Below are positions 27,627-35,910 of a DNA stretch of 64,000 nucleotides, piece after piece (within the stretch, counting starts at the first letter, position 1; each line of letters starts with the position of its first letter). Both the position numbers and the translations under genes were made by a program. A model generated the notes under the pieces. It saw nothing but the letters and a program-made list of their open reading frames with translations. It did no database searches and was not told the origin of the DNA. Source of the DNA: JAIQFL01 sp035295745 (lineage in GTDB: Bacteria > Acidobacteriota > Terriglobia > Bryobacterales > Bryobacteraceae). The stretch is from positions 144,612 through 208,611 of the forward strand of contig DATGIL010000073.1 of the NCBI GenBank assembly GCA_035295745.1, read 5' to 3'.

Positions 27627-28445
27627 TTAGACGACGTCCGGACTGAATCCGTTGGCAGGTCCGGACTTTCGGCAGCGGAAGTGTAAGAAGTACGCCACAA
27701 CCCGGCTATCCGCGACGTCGGGCACCCTTTCCGCCGTCTGCTCGTCGGCTCTTGGTTCCGAGACACGTTCCAGTAGGAAACCGGCGTCGACGATCGCATT
27801 GAACCACTCAGCGAGCGTTCGATGAAAGCGCGGCACCTCGAACTCGCGGAGGCCAGCCTTGGCCGCCACCGGTGCCGCGGAGAACAACCATCGCTCGATC
27901 TCACCATCGATGCGATCGAAATAGCGCCCAACTTCGACGGCATAGGCGACTCGTTTCGGATCGCGGAGCAGCCGGCGGTAAGGGGGATTGAAACATGGGT
28001 GCAGGATCGAGAATTGAAGAAATCCTCCCGGCCGCAGCACACGGTAGCACTCCCGCAACGCCCGCTCGTGCCCAGGGATGTCCATGAGCGACATCACCGC
28101 GGTGACGAAATCGAACCGCGCAGACGCAAACGGCAATTCGATTCCGCTCCCGACCACGTACTGGATGCCAAGAGGCGCGCTCCGTTCGGACTCCTGTGCG
28201 GCACGCGCAAAGCTCGGCGCGATATCCAAACCGTGCATACGCGCGCCGCGTCCTGCGAAGAGACGGGTGTTGTGGCCGTCGCCTGAGCCAACATCGAGGC
28301 CGCTCATCCCGCTGATGTCCGGCAACAGATCGAGGAACGCAGGCGTATTGAGGGCATCGCGATATACGTCCCACCCTTCTCGTGCAAGCAGGGTCCACGC
28401 ACGCGCATTGCGCTCCCAATAACGGCCGGCTTCGCGATGGTCCAT
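27627..28445 (-). CDS. Class I SAM-dependent methyltransferase
   Basis: A ~272-residue cytosolic methyltransferase. The N-terminus DHREAGRYWERNARAWTLLAREGWDVYRD is typical of UbiE/Methyltransf_11-like enzymes. Motif I is SGLDVGSGDGHNTRLFA, motif II MHGLDIAPSF, and the post-motif region has FVTAVMSLMDIPGHERALRECYRVLRPGGF followed by FSILHPCF. The acceptor is unknown. Two adjacent ATGs (28448, 28445) are possible. I chose 28445 because a GATAAT box ends exactly 6 nt before it and there is no Shine-Dalgarno. The C-terminal ~15 residues (GPANGFSPDVV) run towards a dispersed repeat that begins 6 bp beyond the stop, so the tail may be acquired. Next upstream on the same strand is the uracil-DNA glycosylase gene, ~210 bp away; in that gap I recognise nothing. 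Confidence 0.82.
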   Translation of the reverse strand: MDHREAGRYWERNARAWTLLAREGWDVYRDALNTPAFLDLLPDISGMSGLDVGSGDGHNTRLFAGRGARMHGLDIAPSFARAAQESERSAPLGIQYVVGSGIELPFASARFDFVTAVMSLMDIPGHERALRECYRVLRPGGFLQFSILHPCFNPPYRRLLRDPKRVAYAVEVGRYFDRIDGEIERWLFSAAPVAAKAGLREFEVPRFHRTLAEWFNAIVDAGFLLERVSEPRADEQTAERVPDVADSRVVAYFLHFRCRKSGPANGFSPDVV

Positions 28446-28451
28446 CATTCG

Positions 28452-28457
28452 ATTATC
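28452..28457 (-). promoter_or_regulatory. Possible -10 box 6 nt before the methyltransferase ATG
   Basis: GATAAT on the minus strand, five of six consensus bases, is followed by CGAATG and then the ATG at 28445. No good -35 is visible at 16-18 bp. With the usual 6-7 nt from box to start site, transcription would begin at or next to the start codon. Confidence 0.4.
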
Positions 28458-28658
28458 GCGAGAGGATTGTGGTCGCAGTGACTCGATCTCCAGACAACCC
28501 GCCTCGATCGTAGCCAGGCTACTTCGCCTTGTTGCCAGCTTCTTGGCAGGACTTCGGTCCCGAACCAAGGGACGAGGCGCGCCTGCAGTGGAGCGACCAC
28601 AAGAACCTCCAAGGGTGTCCAGCACGATCCGCTCTACCCCGACATCAAAGGGAAGGAA

Positions 28659-29360
28659 CTAACCAGGGCCAACGGCGTCTGAGGACTGCGCCCTTTGCCT
28701 TGCGCGCCGGAAGACATCGCGCAGCATTTTTTCGGTGAGTTTGCCGGTGGACGTGTTCTGTTGGCTCGGATGATAAGAACTGATCAGCACCGGGTGCCCC
28801 GGCCCTGTAACGTGCTCGCGATTGTGCCCAAACACGAATGGCGCCCGGCTGGCGATGACGCCGCGCGATTTCAAAATATCGAGGTAGGTGTCGAAGGCGA
28901 TTTTTCCGAGCGCCACCACGACGCGCACGTTGGTCAGCAGTTCGAATTCCCGCTCCAGGAATGGACGGCAATTCCGGATCTCTTCGGGAGTGGGCTTATT
29001 GCCGGGAGGAGCGCATCGCGCCGCGGCGGTGATGAAGAGATCGCGGAGCGTCAGTCCATCGTCGCGCGAAGAACTCACCGCCTGCGAGGCGAATCCGGTC
29101 TGGTGCAGCACCTTGTACAGAATGTCACCCGACTTGTCGCCCGTGAACATTCGCCCCGTGCGATTCGAGCCGTGGGCGCCCGGAGCCAGTCCGAGGATGA
29201 GGACGCGGGCCTGCGGATCGCCGAAGCCCGGGACCGGTTTCCCCCAATACTCCCAATCTCGATACGCGCGCCGCTTCACCGCCGCGATGTTGGTGCAGTG
29301 TTCGCGCAATCGAGAGCACAAGCCGCAGTTCACAATCTCGTTTTGCAGAATCTCCAGCAA
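28659..29360 (-). CDS. udgB: Uracil-DNA glycosylase, family 5 (UdgB-like)
   Basis: A 233-residue DNA-repair enzyme removing uracil and related lesions. The N-terminal cysteines C12, C15 and C22 (VNCGLCSRLREHC) belong to the iron-sulfur site. Motif 1 is GLAPGAHGSNRTGRMFTGD; the GLAPGxHG form with no Asp/Asn activator at the usual place is that of family 5 rather than family 4. Motif 3 is SSYHPSQQNTSTG. The start is a TTG at 29360 preceded by AAGGAA at 5 nt, the only start that fits both the ribosome site and the family N-terminus. It follows the 2-hydroxyacid dehydrogenase stop by 12 bp, so the two form a tight operon, without an evident functional link. Confidence 0.88.
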   Translation of the reverse strand: MLEILQNEIVNCGLCSRLREHCTNIAAVKRRAYRDWEYWGKPVPGFGDPQARVLILGLAPGAHGSNRTGRMFTGDKSGDILYKVLHQTGFASQAVSSSRDDGLTLRDLFITAAARCAPPGNKPTPEEIRNCRPFLEREFELLTNVRVVVALGKIAFDTYLDILKSRGVIASRAPFVFGHNREHVTGPGHPVLISSYHPSQQNTSTGKLTEKMLRDVFRRARQRAQSSDAVGPG

Positions 29361-29372
29361 GGGTTCCTTCCG

Positions 29373-30311
29373 TCACACCACTACGTGCTCCGGGCGTCCT
29401 TCGAGGAACGCCCAGATGTTGTCCACGGCCATTTGCAATCCCGCCTCCAGCGCTTCCGGTGTGATTCCCGCACAATGCGGGGTAAGGACGACGTTCTGCA
29501 ATTTCGTCAAAGCATGTCCCGCGGGTAAGGGTTCGACGGTGAAAACGTCCAGGCCGGCGGCGCGAATTCTGTGCTCGCGCAACGCATCGATCATCGATGG
29601 CTCATCCACAATGGCCCCGCGCGCGGTGTTGATCAAGATCGCGCCCTTCTTCATAAGCGCAAATTGGGCCGCGCCGATGAAGCCCGTAGTCTCTGGCGAA
29701 AGCCGCAGGTGCACACTCACGACATCGCTCGTGCGATACAACTCGTCTAACTCCACCAGTTCCACCCCGGCCAACGGCTTCGGGTGCATGGTCCAGGCGA
29801 TTACTCTCATTCCGATGGCGGCCGCCAGGCGCGCGAATTGGCGGCCGATCGCTCCCAGTCCGATGATCCCGCAGATCTTCCCCCGAAGTTCCACCGACTG
29901 CCCACGTGCCCACTCACCTCGTCGCGTGGATTCGTCCATGTGCGGAATCTGACGGGCCGCCGCCAGCAAAAGCGCCAGTGCATGCTCCGCGATCGAAACG
30001 GCAGAGACCCCGGGAGTGTTCGTGATGGTCACGCCGTGTCGCGCGGCTGATGGCAAATCCACGTGATCGGTGCCGGTACCCCAGACGGAGACCAGGCGGA
30101 GATGCGGACACGCAGCGAACACGCCCGCGCTGAACTTCGAAGAGGATCGGATATTCAGCACGACTTCTGCATCGCCGATGCGCTGTACGAGGCCATCCTC
30201 GGAGCCGGGAAGCGTGTCGTGATAGTCCAATTCGCATCGGGACGATAAACCACCCCAGGCAGCACTGGAGGCCAGCACGGGTGGAGCGTCGTCGGGGATG
30301 GAAATTCTCAT
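29373..30311 (-). CDS. D-2-hydroxyacid dehydrogenase (phosphoglycerate dehydrogenase family)
   Basis: A 312-residue NAD-dependent 2-hydroxyacid dehydrogenase. Motifs: VSVWGTGTDHVDLPSA and VTNTPGVS-like ITNTPGVSAVSIAEHAL in the substrate domain; GIIGLGAIGRQFARLA as nucleotide fold; catalytic Arg in NTARGAIVDE, Glu in VFTVEPLP and His in TPHCAGITPEA. It lacks the C-terminal ACT domain of serine-pathway SerA, so substrate cannot be assigned. The ATG at 30311 has no Shine-Dalgarno; the region just upstream is instead CCCCCTCC on the coding strand, complementary to a ribosome site. A TATAAT ends 17 nt upstream. It leads the operon with the uracil-DNA glycosylase gene. Confidence 0.87.
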   Translation of the reverse strand: MRISIPDDAPPVLASSAAWGGLSSRCELDYHDTLPGSEDGLVQRIGDAEVVLNIRSSSKFSAGVFAACPHLRLVSVWGTGTDHVDLPSAARHGVTITNTPGVSAVSIAEHALALLLAAARQIPHMDESTRRGEWARGQSVELRGKICGIIGLGAIGRQFARLAAAIGMRVIAWTMHPKPLAGVELVELDELYRTSDVVSVHLRLSPETTGFIGAAQFALMKKGAILINTARGAIVDEPSMIDALREHRIRAAGLDVFTVEPLPAGHALTKLQNVVLTPHCAGITPEALEAGLQMAVDNIWAFLEGRPEHVVV

Positions 30312-30328
30312 AGGAGGGGGAAAACGCC

Positions 30329-30334
30329 ATTATA
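30329..30334 (-). promoter_or_regulatory. Possible -10 box for the 2-hydroxyacid dehydrogenase/udgB operon
   Basis: A perfect TATAAT on the minus strand ends 17 nt before the ATG at 30311. That would give a leader of only ~10 nt without a Shine-Dalgarno. The -35 position would fall inside the left arm of the mirror-image repeat (30340-30390) and has no consensus match. Confidence 0.4.
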
Positions 30335-30339
30335 TGACG

Positions 30340-30509
30340 TGGCGCAGACACTCCTGTCTGCCGTCTCGACACTCATGTCGAGACTTTTCGGGCGCGCACG
30401 GATGCCGATCGAAAGATGTTGTGAAGCTGAGGGCCTTCGTGCAGCCTTGGCAGCGCTGCGAAAAGCGTCGAGATGAGTCTCGACGCGGCAAACAGGAGTG
30501 TTTGCGCCA
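30340..30509. repeat. Mirror-image intergenic element: 51-bp inverted arms, two hairpins per arm
   Basis: Arms 30340-30390 and 30459-30509 are inverted copies with about 8 differences in 51 positions, separated by 68 bp. Each arm itself contains two hairpins: gcagac-actcct-gtctgc and gtctcgac-actcat-gtcgagac on the left; gcaaac-actcct-gtttgc and gcgtcgag-actcat-ctcgacgc on the right (as reverse complement). Every difference in a stem is matched by its partner, while both loops are identical. The right arm ends 3 bp from the stop codon of the CRTAC1 gene, and the left arm is 5 bp from a TATAAT, so it could act as a terminator between the two genes. No transposase is encoded. Confidence 0.85.
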
Positions 30510-30512
30510 CTT

Positions 30513-33500
30513 TCAGTGATTCCGCTGATCTAACTCCCGAAGCGCCTGAAGGCCTAATTTGCTCGCAGGCTTCCGTTGCAGCAATCGCTCGATCGTCTCA
30601 CGGGCCGCATCGCGATTGCCCACTCCCACATACAGATTTCCCAAATTCAGGTAGAACGTCTCCTCATCAGGCACCACCTCAATCCCATACCGAAACGCCG
30701 CAATCGCATCGTTCAGTTGTCCTGCCCGCGCGTAAACCGCACCGAGATTCGCAATCGCAGGAGCATAGTCGCGGCGCGCGCCAATTGACTGCTGGAACCA
30801 CTGACGCGCGTCGCCATCGCGCTGCCGCTTCACGAAGAGTTCGCCCATCTGATTGGCCGCGGCGGCATCCTGCGGATCGATTTCCAGAGCCCGCCGGAAA
30901 AGCTTCTCCGCCTCCTCGGAGCGGCCTAAAGCGAGGTGTGCCTGTCCCGCGTTGACGAGCGCCGAAGTCATATCGGGACGAAACTGTAGAGCTTTCTCGA
31001 AGTGTTCGAGTGCGGCCGCGATTTGGCCTTCGCTCACGTCTACGGCGCCCAGGCTGTTCCATCCGTCAGCGGAGTCGGGCGCGAGCGCGAGTCCGCGCTC
31101 CAGATATAGGCGCGCAGGCTTCCAGCGCCCCTCTTCCAGGTGGATCTTGCCGATAGCGAAGAGGATCTTGTCGTTGTCCTGTGGAGAGAGTTCCAGGTAA
31201 CGAAGCGCCAGGCTGGGAGATCCGCCCGCGTAGAACGCCGCTCCCAGCGCGGAGTAGTTGCGTTGAGGCAGGGTGTAATACTTGCCCGCGAACGGCAGCG
31301 CGGTGCGGACGCGATCGCTATCGTGCATTCGTTGCAAATCGGTGGCATCGGGAGCGGCGAAGTAAATCTTGTGGGCCCGATTCTCACCGTCCACCAGGAA
31401 CCAGACCGGCAGCTTCAAGTCCGCGCGCAGATCGAAGAGATACCGGGCGAAGATCGCGTAAGGGGCGGCACGATCCGGGGCGATAGTCGGCGGGAGATGG
31501 AGGAATCCGGGGCCGGCGAACGGCTCCGGCAGCGGCACAGGCTCCAGCAGCCAGGTATCGGCGAAGGCTGATTGCGGTTCGGTCGGAATCGAACCAGCCG
31601 CCAGCTCGCCACGGCCGCGAAACGGAGCGCTTTCGAGATGCGAGGAACCCTCCTCGACCTGGTAGACGAAACCAGCGGCAAGATCGCGAAACTCCTGCTG
31701 CGAGCCGGAAGGCCAGATGATTCGAACCGCGGCCGCGGAGACCCCATCTCCCAGCCCAAAGTGAAGCTGTTTGGTGTGTTGCGAAAGATATCCCGAGCCC
31801 GCATTCACGAACTGCACCTTGCCATCGACTTCCACCCGCGCTCCGATCGCATCGCGATTCGACTTCACGCCGCGCAAACGCAAGGCGAGCGACTTCCGCG
31901 CCACGCCGCATTGGTTCTGGAACACGCGGACCTGCGGCCCCAGCCGGCTCTTCAGCAGCAGGTCGAGGTTGCCGTCGCCATCCAGATCGGTCACCGCAAA
32001 GGCGCGGCTGTCATCCGCATAGTCGAGGCCGCTGACACCTGAGAAGTCGTAGTATCGGCCACCTCTGCGCACGTAGAAAACGTTTGCCTGGCGGCCGGCT
32101 TCGCTGTATTGCTCGTGGGCTGCCTGGCTGAGCGCGTTCCAACCGTTCTCGTAGGTCGGATCGCTTTTTTCGGACGATGGCGAGACCGCTGCTACCTTGC
32201 GCCAGAAGAAACTCTCGAGATCGGTCTCGGACTGGTTGGTGAGCATCCCGGTGGTGACGAAAATCTCCGGCATGCCGTCGTTATCGAAGTCAATACCATC
32301 CGCGGACCACGCCCAGCGGCCCATTTCCACGCCTTCCGCCGCCCCGGTATCTTCGAAAGTCCCGTCGCCGCGATTGCGGTACAGCGAGTTTCCCTTGGCA
32401 TGGCGTCGCCACGCCTCCGCAGGCTGGAGATTCTTTTGTGCCACGACACGCTGACCGGCGTCGCTCCACATGTTCGACACGTAGAGATCGGGGCGGCCAT
32501 CGCCATCATAGTCGAACCAGGCAGCGCTCATGCCGTCGCCAATGTCTTCGACCCCTGCCTCGGCGGCGACGTCGCGGAACTTGCCGCCTTCGTTCCGGTA
32601 AAGATTCTTGCGGCCGAAATCGTTGGCCACGATCAGGTCTGGCCAGCCATCGCCGTTGTAGTCGCACCATGCGGGAGCGAAGCTGAAACGGGTGTTGTTC
32701 TGGTTCATCCCCACCGCTTCCGTGACGTCGGCGAACATGCCGCTGCCATCGGGCGCGAGTTCGTTGTGAAAGAGGAAATTGGGCGGCCCGTTGCGGGCGT
32801 CGTAATAGGGCACCGGATACCGGTAGCGGCCGCCGTCACGGAAGAATGAGTACGTGCAAAGGTATAGATCGACGCGGCCGTCGCGATCGTAATCGGCCGC
32901 GGCCATCCCGGTGAAACTGCCTTGGGGCACGGTGCGGAAGCGAAACGCCCCCGGCTGGAATCGAAAGCGCCCGCCGCCCTGATTCACGAAAAGCAGAGGC
33001 CCGTCGGGACGAAGCACGACCAGATCCTGCAAGCCGGAATTCCGAAAGTCCACGAACAATGCCGACGAGGTCGCGTCCAGTACTCCGACTCGCGCAGCTT
33101 CCGTGATGTCTTCGAATGTTCCATCGCCGCGATTGCGATACAGACGATTCGGCAAGCCCCCCGGCTGGCAGATGTAGATTTCGTCCCGCCCATCGTTGTC
33201 GATGTCGCCCACGGCGATGCCATTGTGGCCATGCACGTCGATTCCGCAAGCCGCGTCGAGGCGGGCGCGCCAATACGGGATGCCGTGCGACAGTTGCGCG
33301 TCGAACGACTCCACTCCGCGAAAAGCAGTCCCGGTGATGTCTCGAAAGAGCGGCGCCGGAGCGGTAACTACCACCTCTTCAATCGGCGCAAAATGTGCGA
33401 GCAGGCCCTTCGCCCAAGTGTTTTTCCACATTCCGACCCGGTACTGATTCCGGCCCGCGATCTCAAAGCGCAGTATGTCGTTGGGCAGAACGAAAAACCG

Positions 33501-33878
33501 CGCCGATCGAATCTCGCCGAGCGAATCGAGCCACTTAACAAGACCCGCGGCGAATGTTTCCCCGTCGGACTGAAATTCCGCGCGCGAGACTCCCTCCGCA
33601 ATTGGCGTATACCGCACCGGAAGCGGAGAGGCGCCGGTGAAGTCTGGAGCCAGCGGGAGCGTGCGACTCCGCGTGAGCGCACGAAAATGTGCGGCGATTT
33701 CAGCAGCCTGCTTTTCGACTGGAAAGTCGTCGTGGCCGGGCTCGATATCGCGCAGTAGAGCTTCGTACGGGCTCCGCGGGCGCACGATCTCGATCTCCGC
33801 CGCAGCGGTACGGATTTCCGTACAGGACGGGGCCAGGCTGGCCGCTGCGAGACTCGCGATGAAATGACGCCGCTTCAC
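30513..33878 (-). CDS. CRTAC1-type protein: FG-GAP/VCBS propeller, ASPIC/UnbV and TPR domains
   Basis: A 1121-residue exported protein. The N-terminus KRRHFIASLAAASLA carries a twin-arginine-like signal. Residues ~185-640 hold repeated FG-GAP/VCBS calcium-loop motifs of the form D-x-D-x-D-G-x-x-D (GDIDNDGRDEIYI; ADYDRDGRVDLYL; CDYNGDGWPDLIV; FDYDGDGRPDLYV; FDNDGMPEIFV; TDLDGDGNLDLLL). The ASPIC/UnbV domain follows at ~680-745 (NRDAIGARVEV; YLSQHTKQLHFGLG; IIWPSG). Residues ~890-1121 are TPRs (GWNSLGAVDVSEGQIAAALEHFEKAL). The start is a GTG at 33878 with AGGGA upstream. It follows the GH13 gene by 50 bp, in the same direction. The function of these proteins is unknown; a partner of the TonB/GH13 genes is inferred from position. 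Confidence 0.87.
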   Translation of the reverse strand: MKRRHFIASLAAASLAPSCTEIRTAAAEIEIVRPRSPYEALLRDIEPGHDDFPVEKQAAEIAAHFRALTRSRTLPLAPDFTGASPLPVRYTPIAEGVSRAEFQSDGETFAAGLVKWLDSLGEIRSARFFVLPNDILRFEIAGRNQYRVGMWKNTWAKGLLAHFAPIEEVVVTAPAPLFRDITGTAFRGVESFDAQLSHGIPYWRARLDAACGIDVHGHNGIAVGDIDNDGRDEIYICQPGGLPNRLYRNRGDGTFEDITEAARVGVLDATSSALFVDFRNSGLQDLVVLRPDGPLLFVNQGGGRFRFQPGAFRFRTVPQGSFTGMAAADYDRDGRVDLYLCTYSFFRDGGRYRYPVPYYDARNGPPNFLFHNELAPDGSGMFADVTEAVGMNQNNTRFSFAPAWCDYNGDGWPDLIVANDFGRKNLYRNEGGKFRDVAAEAGVEDIGDGMSAAWFDYDGDGRPDLYVSNMWSDAGQRVVAQKNLQPAEAWRRHAKGNSLYRNRGDGTFEDTGAAEGVEMGRWAWSADGIDFDNDGMPEIFVTTGMLTNQSETDLESFFWRKVAAVSPSSEKSDPTYENGWNALSQAAHEQYSEAGRQANVFYVRRGGRYYDFSGVSGLDYADDSRAFAVTDLDGDGNLDLLLKSRLGPQVRVFQNQCGVARKSLALRLRGVKSNRDAIGARVEVDGKVQFVNAGSGYLSQHTKQLHFGLGDGVSAAAVRIIWPSGSQQEFRDLAAGFVYQVEEGSSHLESAPFRGRGELAAGSIPTEPQSAFADTWLLEPVPLPEPFAGPGFLHLPPTIAPDRAAPYAIFARYLFDLRADLKLPVWFLVDGENRAHKIYFAAPDATDLQRMHDSDRVRTALPFAGKYYTLPQRNYSALGAAFYAGGSPSLALRYLELSPQDNDKILFAIGKIHLEEGRWKPARLYLERGLALAPDSADGWNSLGAVDVSEGQIAAALEHFEKALQFRPDMTSALVNAGQAHLALGRSEEAEKLFRRALEIDPQDAAAANQMGELFVKRQRDGDARQWFQQSIGARRDYAPAIANLGAVYARAGQLNDAIAAFRYGIEVVPDEETFYLNLGNLYVGVGNRDAARETIERLLQRKPASKLGLQALRELDQRNH

Positions 33879-33928
33879 GATCGACGTCCCTACACTACAC
33901 GAATCGAAAAAATCCTGTCAAAGCTCAA

Positions 33929-35779
33929 TCACCGGTAAATCGCGACCGCACGAGCGGGCATCGCCACATCGACGCTGTGATTGCGAACTTGTACTTTGGG
34001 AGCGTCGCCGTAACGGTCCTCCAGCATGGTGCCGTCGGAGATGCCCACGCCGCCGACCGGAATGTGCAAGGTGGCAGGCTGATCACCATTGTTGAGCACT
34101 ACCACTACGCGCTCGCGCGTCGTCACCCGCGCAAAGGCATAGGCGTGCTCGTCAACCAGCAGGTCGGCCATCTGGCCCCGTCGCAGCGCTTCGGACCCAG
34201 CACGCAAGCGAGTCAGACGCTGCAGTTGGGAGAGGAGTTTCTGCTGCTCCGCACTTCGTCCCGCCGCGTCGAAGGCATTGCGAGCGTCCTCCTTCCAGCC
34301 GCCGGGGAAGTCGCGCCGATTGTCGGGATCGTTACCTCCCTGCATGCCGATCTCGTCGCCATAGTAGATCATCGGAATGCCGCGAGCGGTGAGCAAGAAA
34401 CTGAAGACGCGCTCCAGACCGTTGGTGGTCGCCTTAGGTGCGCTCATGAATCGCGGGAGGTCATGCAGGTCCACGAAGGTCACCAGGCGGTTGGCATCCA
34501 CATACAGGGAGTCGTGAGCCAGGACCTGCGCCAGTTCACGGGTAGGCGCCGCGCCTGTGAAGACCTTGGCAATGGCCGATTGCAGGGGAAAATCGAAAAG
34601 CGCATCCACGCCGCTATCGACTCCGTCAAAGCGCGCGCGGCCGCCCTGGAAAAAGGAAACCAAGCCGGGATCGGCATCGAAAACTTCACCTACCACCTGG
34701 AACGCCGGGTAGCGCTGGTGAATCGCCGCGGTCCACTCCCGCCAAAAACGCCGCGCTACGTAGGGCAGAGTATCTTCGCGAATCCCATCGATCCCAGTCC
34801 GCCCGATCCACCATAGCGTGTTCTGAATCAGATAGCGAGCCACTTCAGGATCGCTCTGATTAAGGTCGGGCAGGATGTTGACGAACCATCCCTCCAGCGT
34901 GCTCTTCTGCATGTCGGGAGTCGCGTGCGGGTCGATCAACGTCCACGTCTGCCAGGTATTGGAGAGGTGTTCGGCTTCGCTCCCGTTCAACCACGTTGGC
35001 GTTGGCGGATCCTGCACCCACGGGTGGTAGGGCCCGGTGTGATTGGCCACTTGGTCCTGGACGATCTTGAGTCCTTGCGCATGCGCCTGATCGACCAATT
35101 GGCGAAACTGATCGAGCGTGCCGAAATGTTCGTCCACGGCGTAGAGGTCCACTGCGCCGTAGCCGTGATAATCGGTGATGGCCTGATTGTCGTAGCGTTC
35201 GCGCTCGTTCAGGTGGTTGGCGTTGTCGTAGATGGGGGTGAGCCAGAGCGCGGTGACGCCGAGGTCCTTGAGATAGGGCAGGTGCTGCTGGATGCCGGCG
35301 AAATCGCCGCCGTGGTAATAGCGACTCTTGGTGCGATCGTAAAGGCCGCGGCTCACCGGCGGGTCGTCATTTGATGGATCTCCGTTGGCGAAGCGGTCCG
35401 GCATGATGAGATAAATCACGTCGTCGCTGGAGAAGCCTTGAAAGCGTCCGCCCGGAGCGAGCGGAGCGACCAGCGAAAAGGGCGCCTCCGCTTTGCCATC
35501 AGGCGTGACTATCTCCAGCGGATACTTTCCTGCCGCAGCGGTCTTCGGGACAGTGAGATCGACGAAGAGATGGGTTCCGCTCTGGCTGACCTTCATGGCG
35601 CCGGTCCTAAAGGTCGAATGCACGGAGGCTCCCGACAGATTTCGCCCGGTAAGCAGCATGCGCAATGTGATTCCTTGCGCCTCCAAGGGCCAGTCCGGCG
35701 GCTCGACCTTGGTGATCTCAGGCTTCGCGGCAAAGGCAAGCGGCAAGCAGAGGATGGAAAGTAAGAGGAGACGTTTCAT
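33929..35779 (-). CDS. GH13 alpha-amylase family enzyme, cyclomaltodextrinase-like, exported
   Basis: A 616-residue exported hydrolase of alpha-glucans. A signal peptide (MKRLLLLSILCLPLAFA) leads to an N-terminal Ig-like domain (ITKVEPPDWPLEAQGITLRM; PLEIVTPDGKAEAPFSL) of the kind found in flavobacterial cyclomaltodextrinases. The barrel begins at VIYLIMPDRFANGDPSND. Conserved regions: I, DQVANH; II, GIREDTLPY with nucleophile D336; III, VVGEVFD with acid/base E365; IV, FVDLHDLPRF with H439 and D440. Catalysis should therefore be intact. ATG at 35779 chosen, with GGA upstream; an in-frame GTG at 35797 lies inside an inverted repeat. With the TonB receptor 131 bp upstream and the CRTAC1 gene 50 bp downstream it forms a likely maltodextrin/cyclodextrin-use cluster. 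Confidence 0.92.
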   Translation of the reverse strand: MKRLLLLSILCLPLAFAAKPEITKVEPPDWPLEAQGITLRMLLTGRNLSGASVHSTFRTGAMKVSQSGTHLFVDLTVPKTAAAGKYPLEIVTPDGKAEAPFSLVAPLAPGGRFQGFSSDDVIYLIMPDRFANGDPSNDDPPVSRGLYDRTKSRYYHGGDFAGIQQHLPYLKDLGVTALWLTPIYDNANHLNERERYDNQAITDYHGYGAVDLYAVDEHFGTLDQFRQLVDQAHAQGLKIVQDQVANHTGPYHPWVQDPPTPTWLNGSEAEHLSNTWQTWTLIDPHATPDMQKSTLEGWFVNILPDLNQSDPEVARYLIQNTLWWIGRTGIDGIREDTLPYVARRFWREWTAAIHQRYPAFQVVGEVFDADPGLVSFFQGGRARFDGVDSGVDALFDFPLQSAIAKVFTGAAPTRELAQVLAHDSLYVDANRLVTFVDLHDLPRFMSAPKATTNGLERVFSFLLTARGIPMIYYGDEIGMQGGNDPDNRRDFPGGWKEDARNAFDAAGRSAEQQKLLSQLQRLTRLRAGSEALRRGQMADLLVDEHAYAFARVTTRERVVVVLNNGDQPATLHIPVGGVGISDGTMLEDRYGDAPKVQVRNHSVDVAMPARAVAIYR

Positions 35780-35791
35780 GGGCAGATTCCG

Positions 35792-35887
35792 ATTCACCGC
35801 GACACGGAGGCGCAGAGAAATACGCGGAGAGCTTCCCTTGCGTGCTCTCCGCGCTTCTCTCCGCGTCTTCGCGCCCCCGCGGTGAAT
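35792..35887. repeat. Intergenic inverted repeat (41/44-bp arms)
   Basis: Left arm 35792-35832 (attcaccgcg-acacggaggcg-cagagaaatacgcggagagc) and right arm 35844-35887 (gctctccgcgcttctctccg...cggtgaat) are inverted copies with a few gaps, separated by 11 bp. This kind of 'ttcaccgcggagacgcggag' element is a familiar intergenic repeat of GC-rich soil bacteria. It fills most of the gap between the TonB receptor and GH13 genes and could form a long hairpin in their shared transcript, which could lower expression of the downstream genes. Confidence 0.8.
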
Positions 35888-35910
35888 TCGTCCGTAACCT
35901 CCGGCGTAAG

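Noticed and set aside
28529..28658. Short plus-strand frames between the methyltransferase and uracil-DNA glycosylase genes
   Set aside because: One ends HDPLYPDIKGKELTRANGV, which looks protein-like, but there is no start signal and no family I recognise. Left unannotated.
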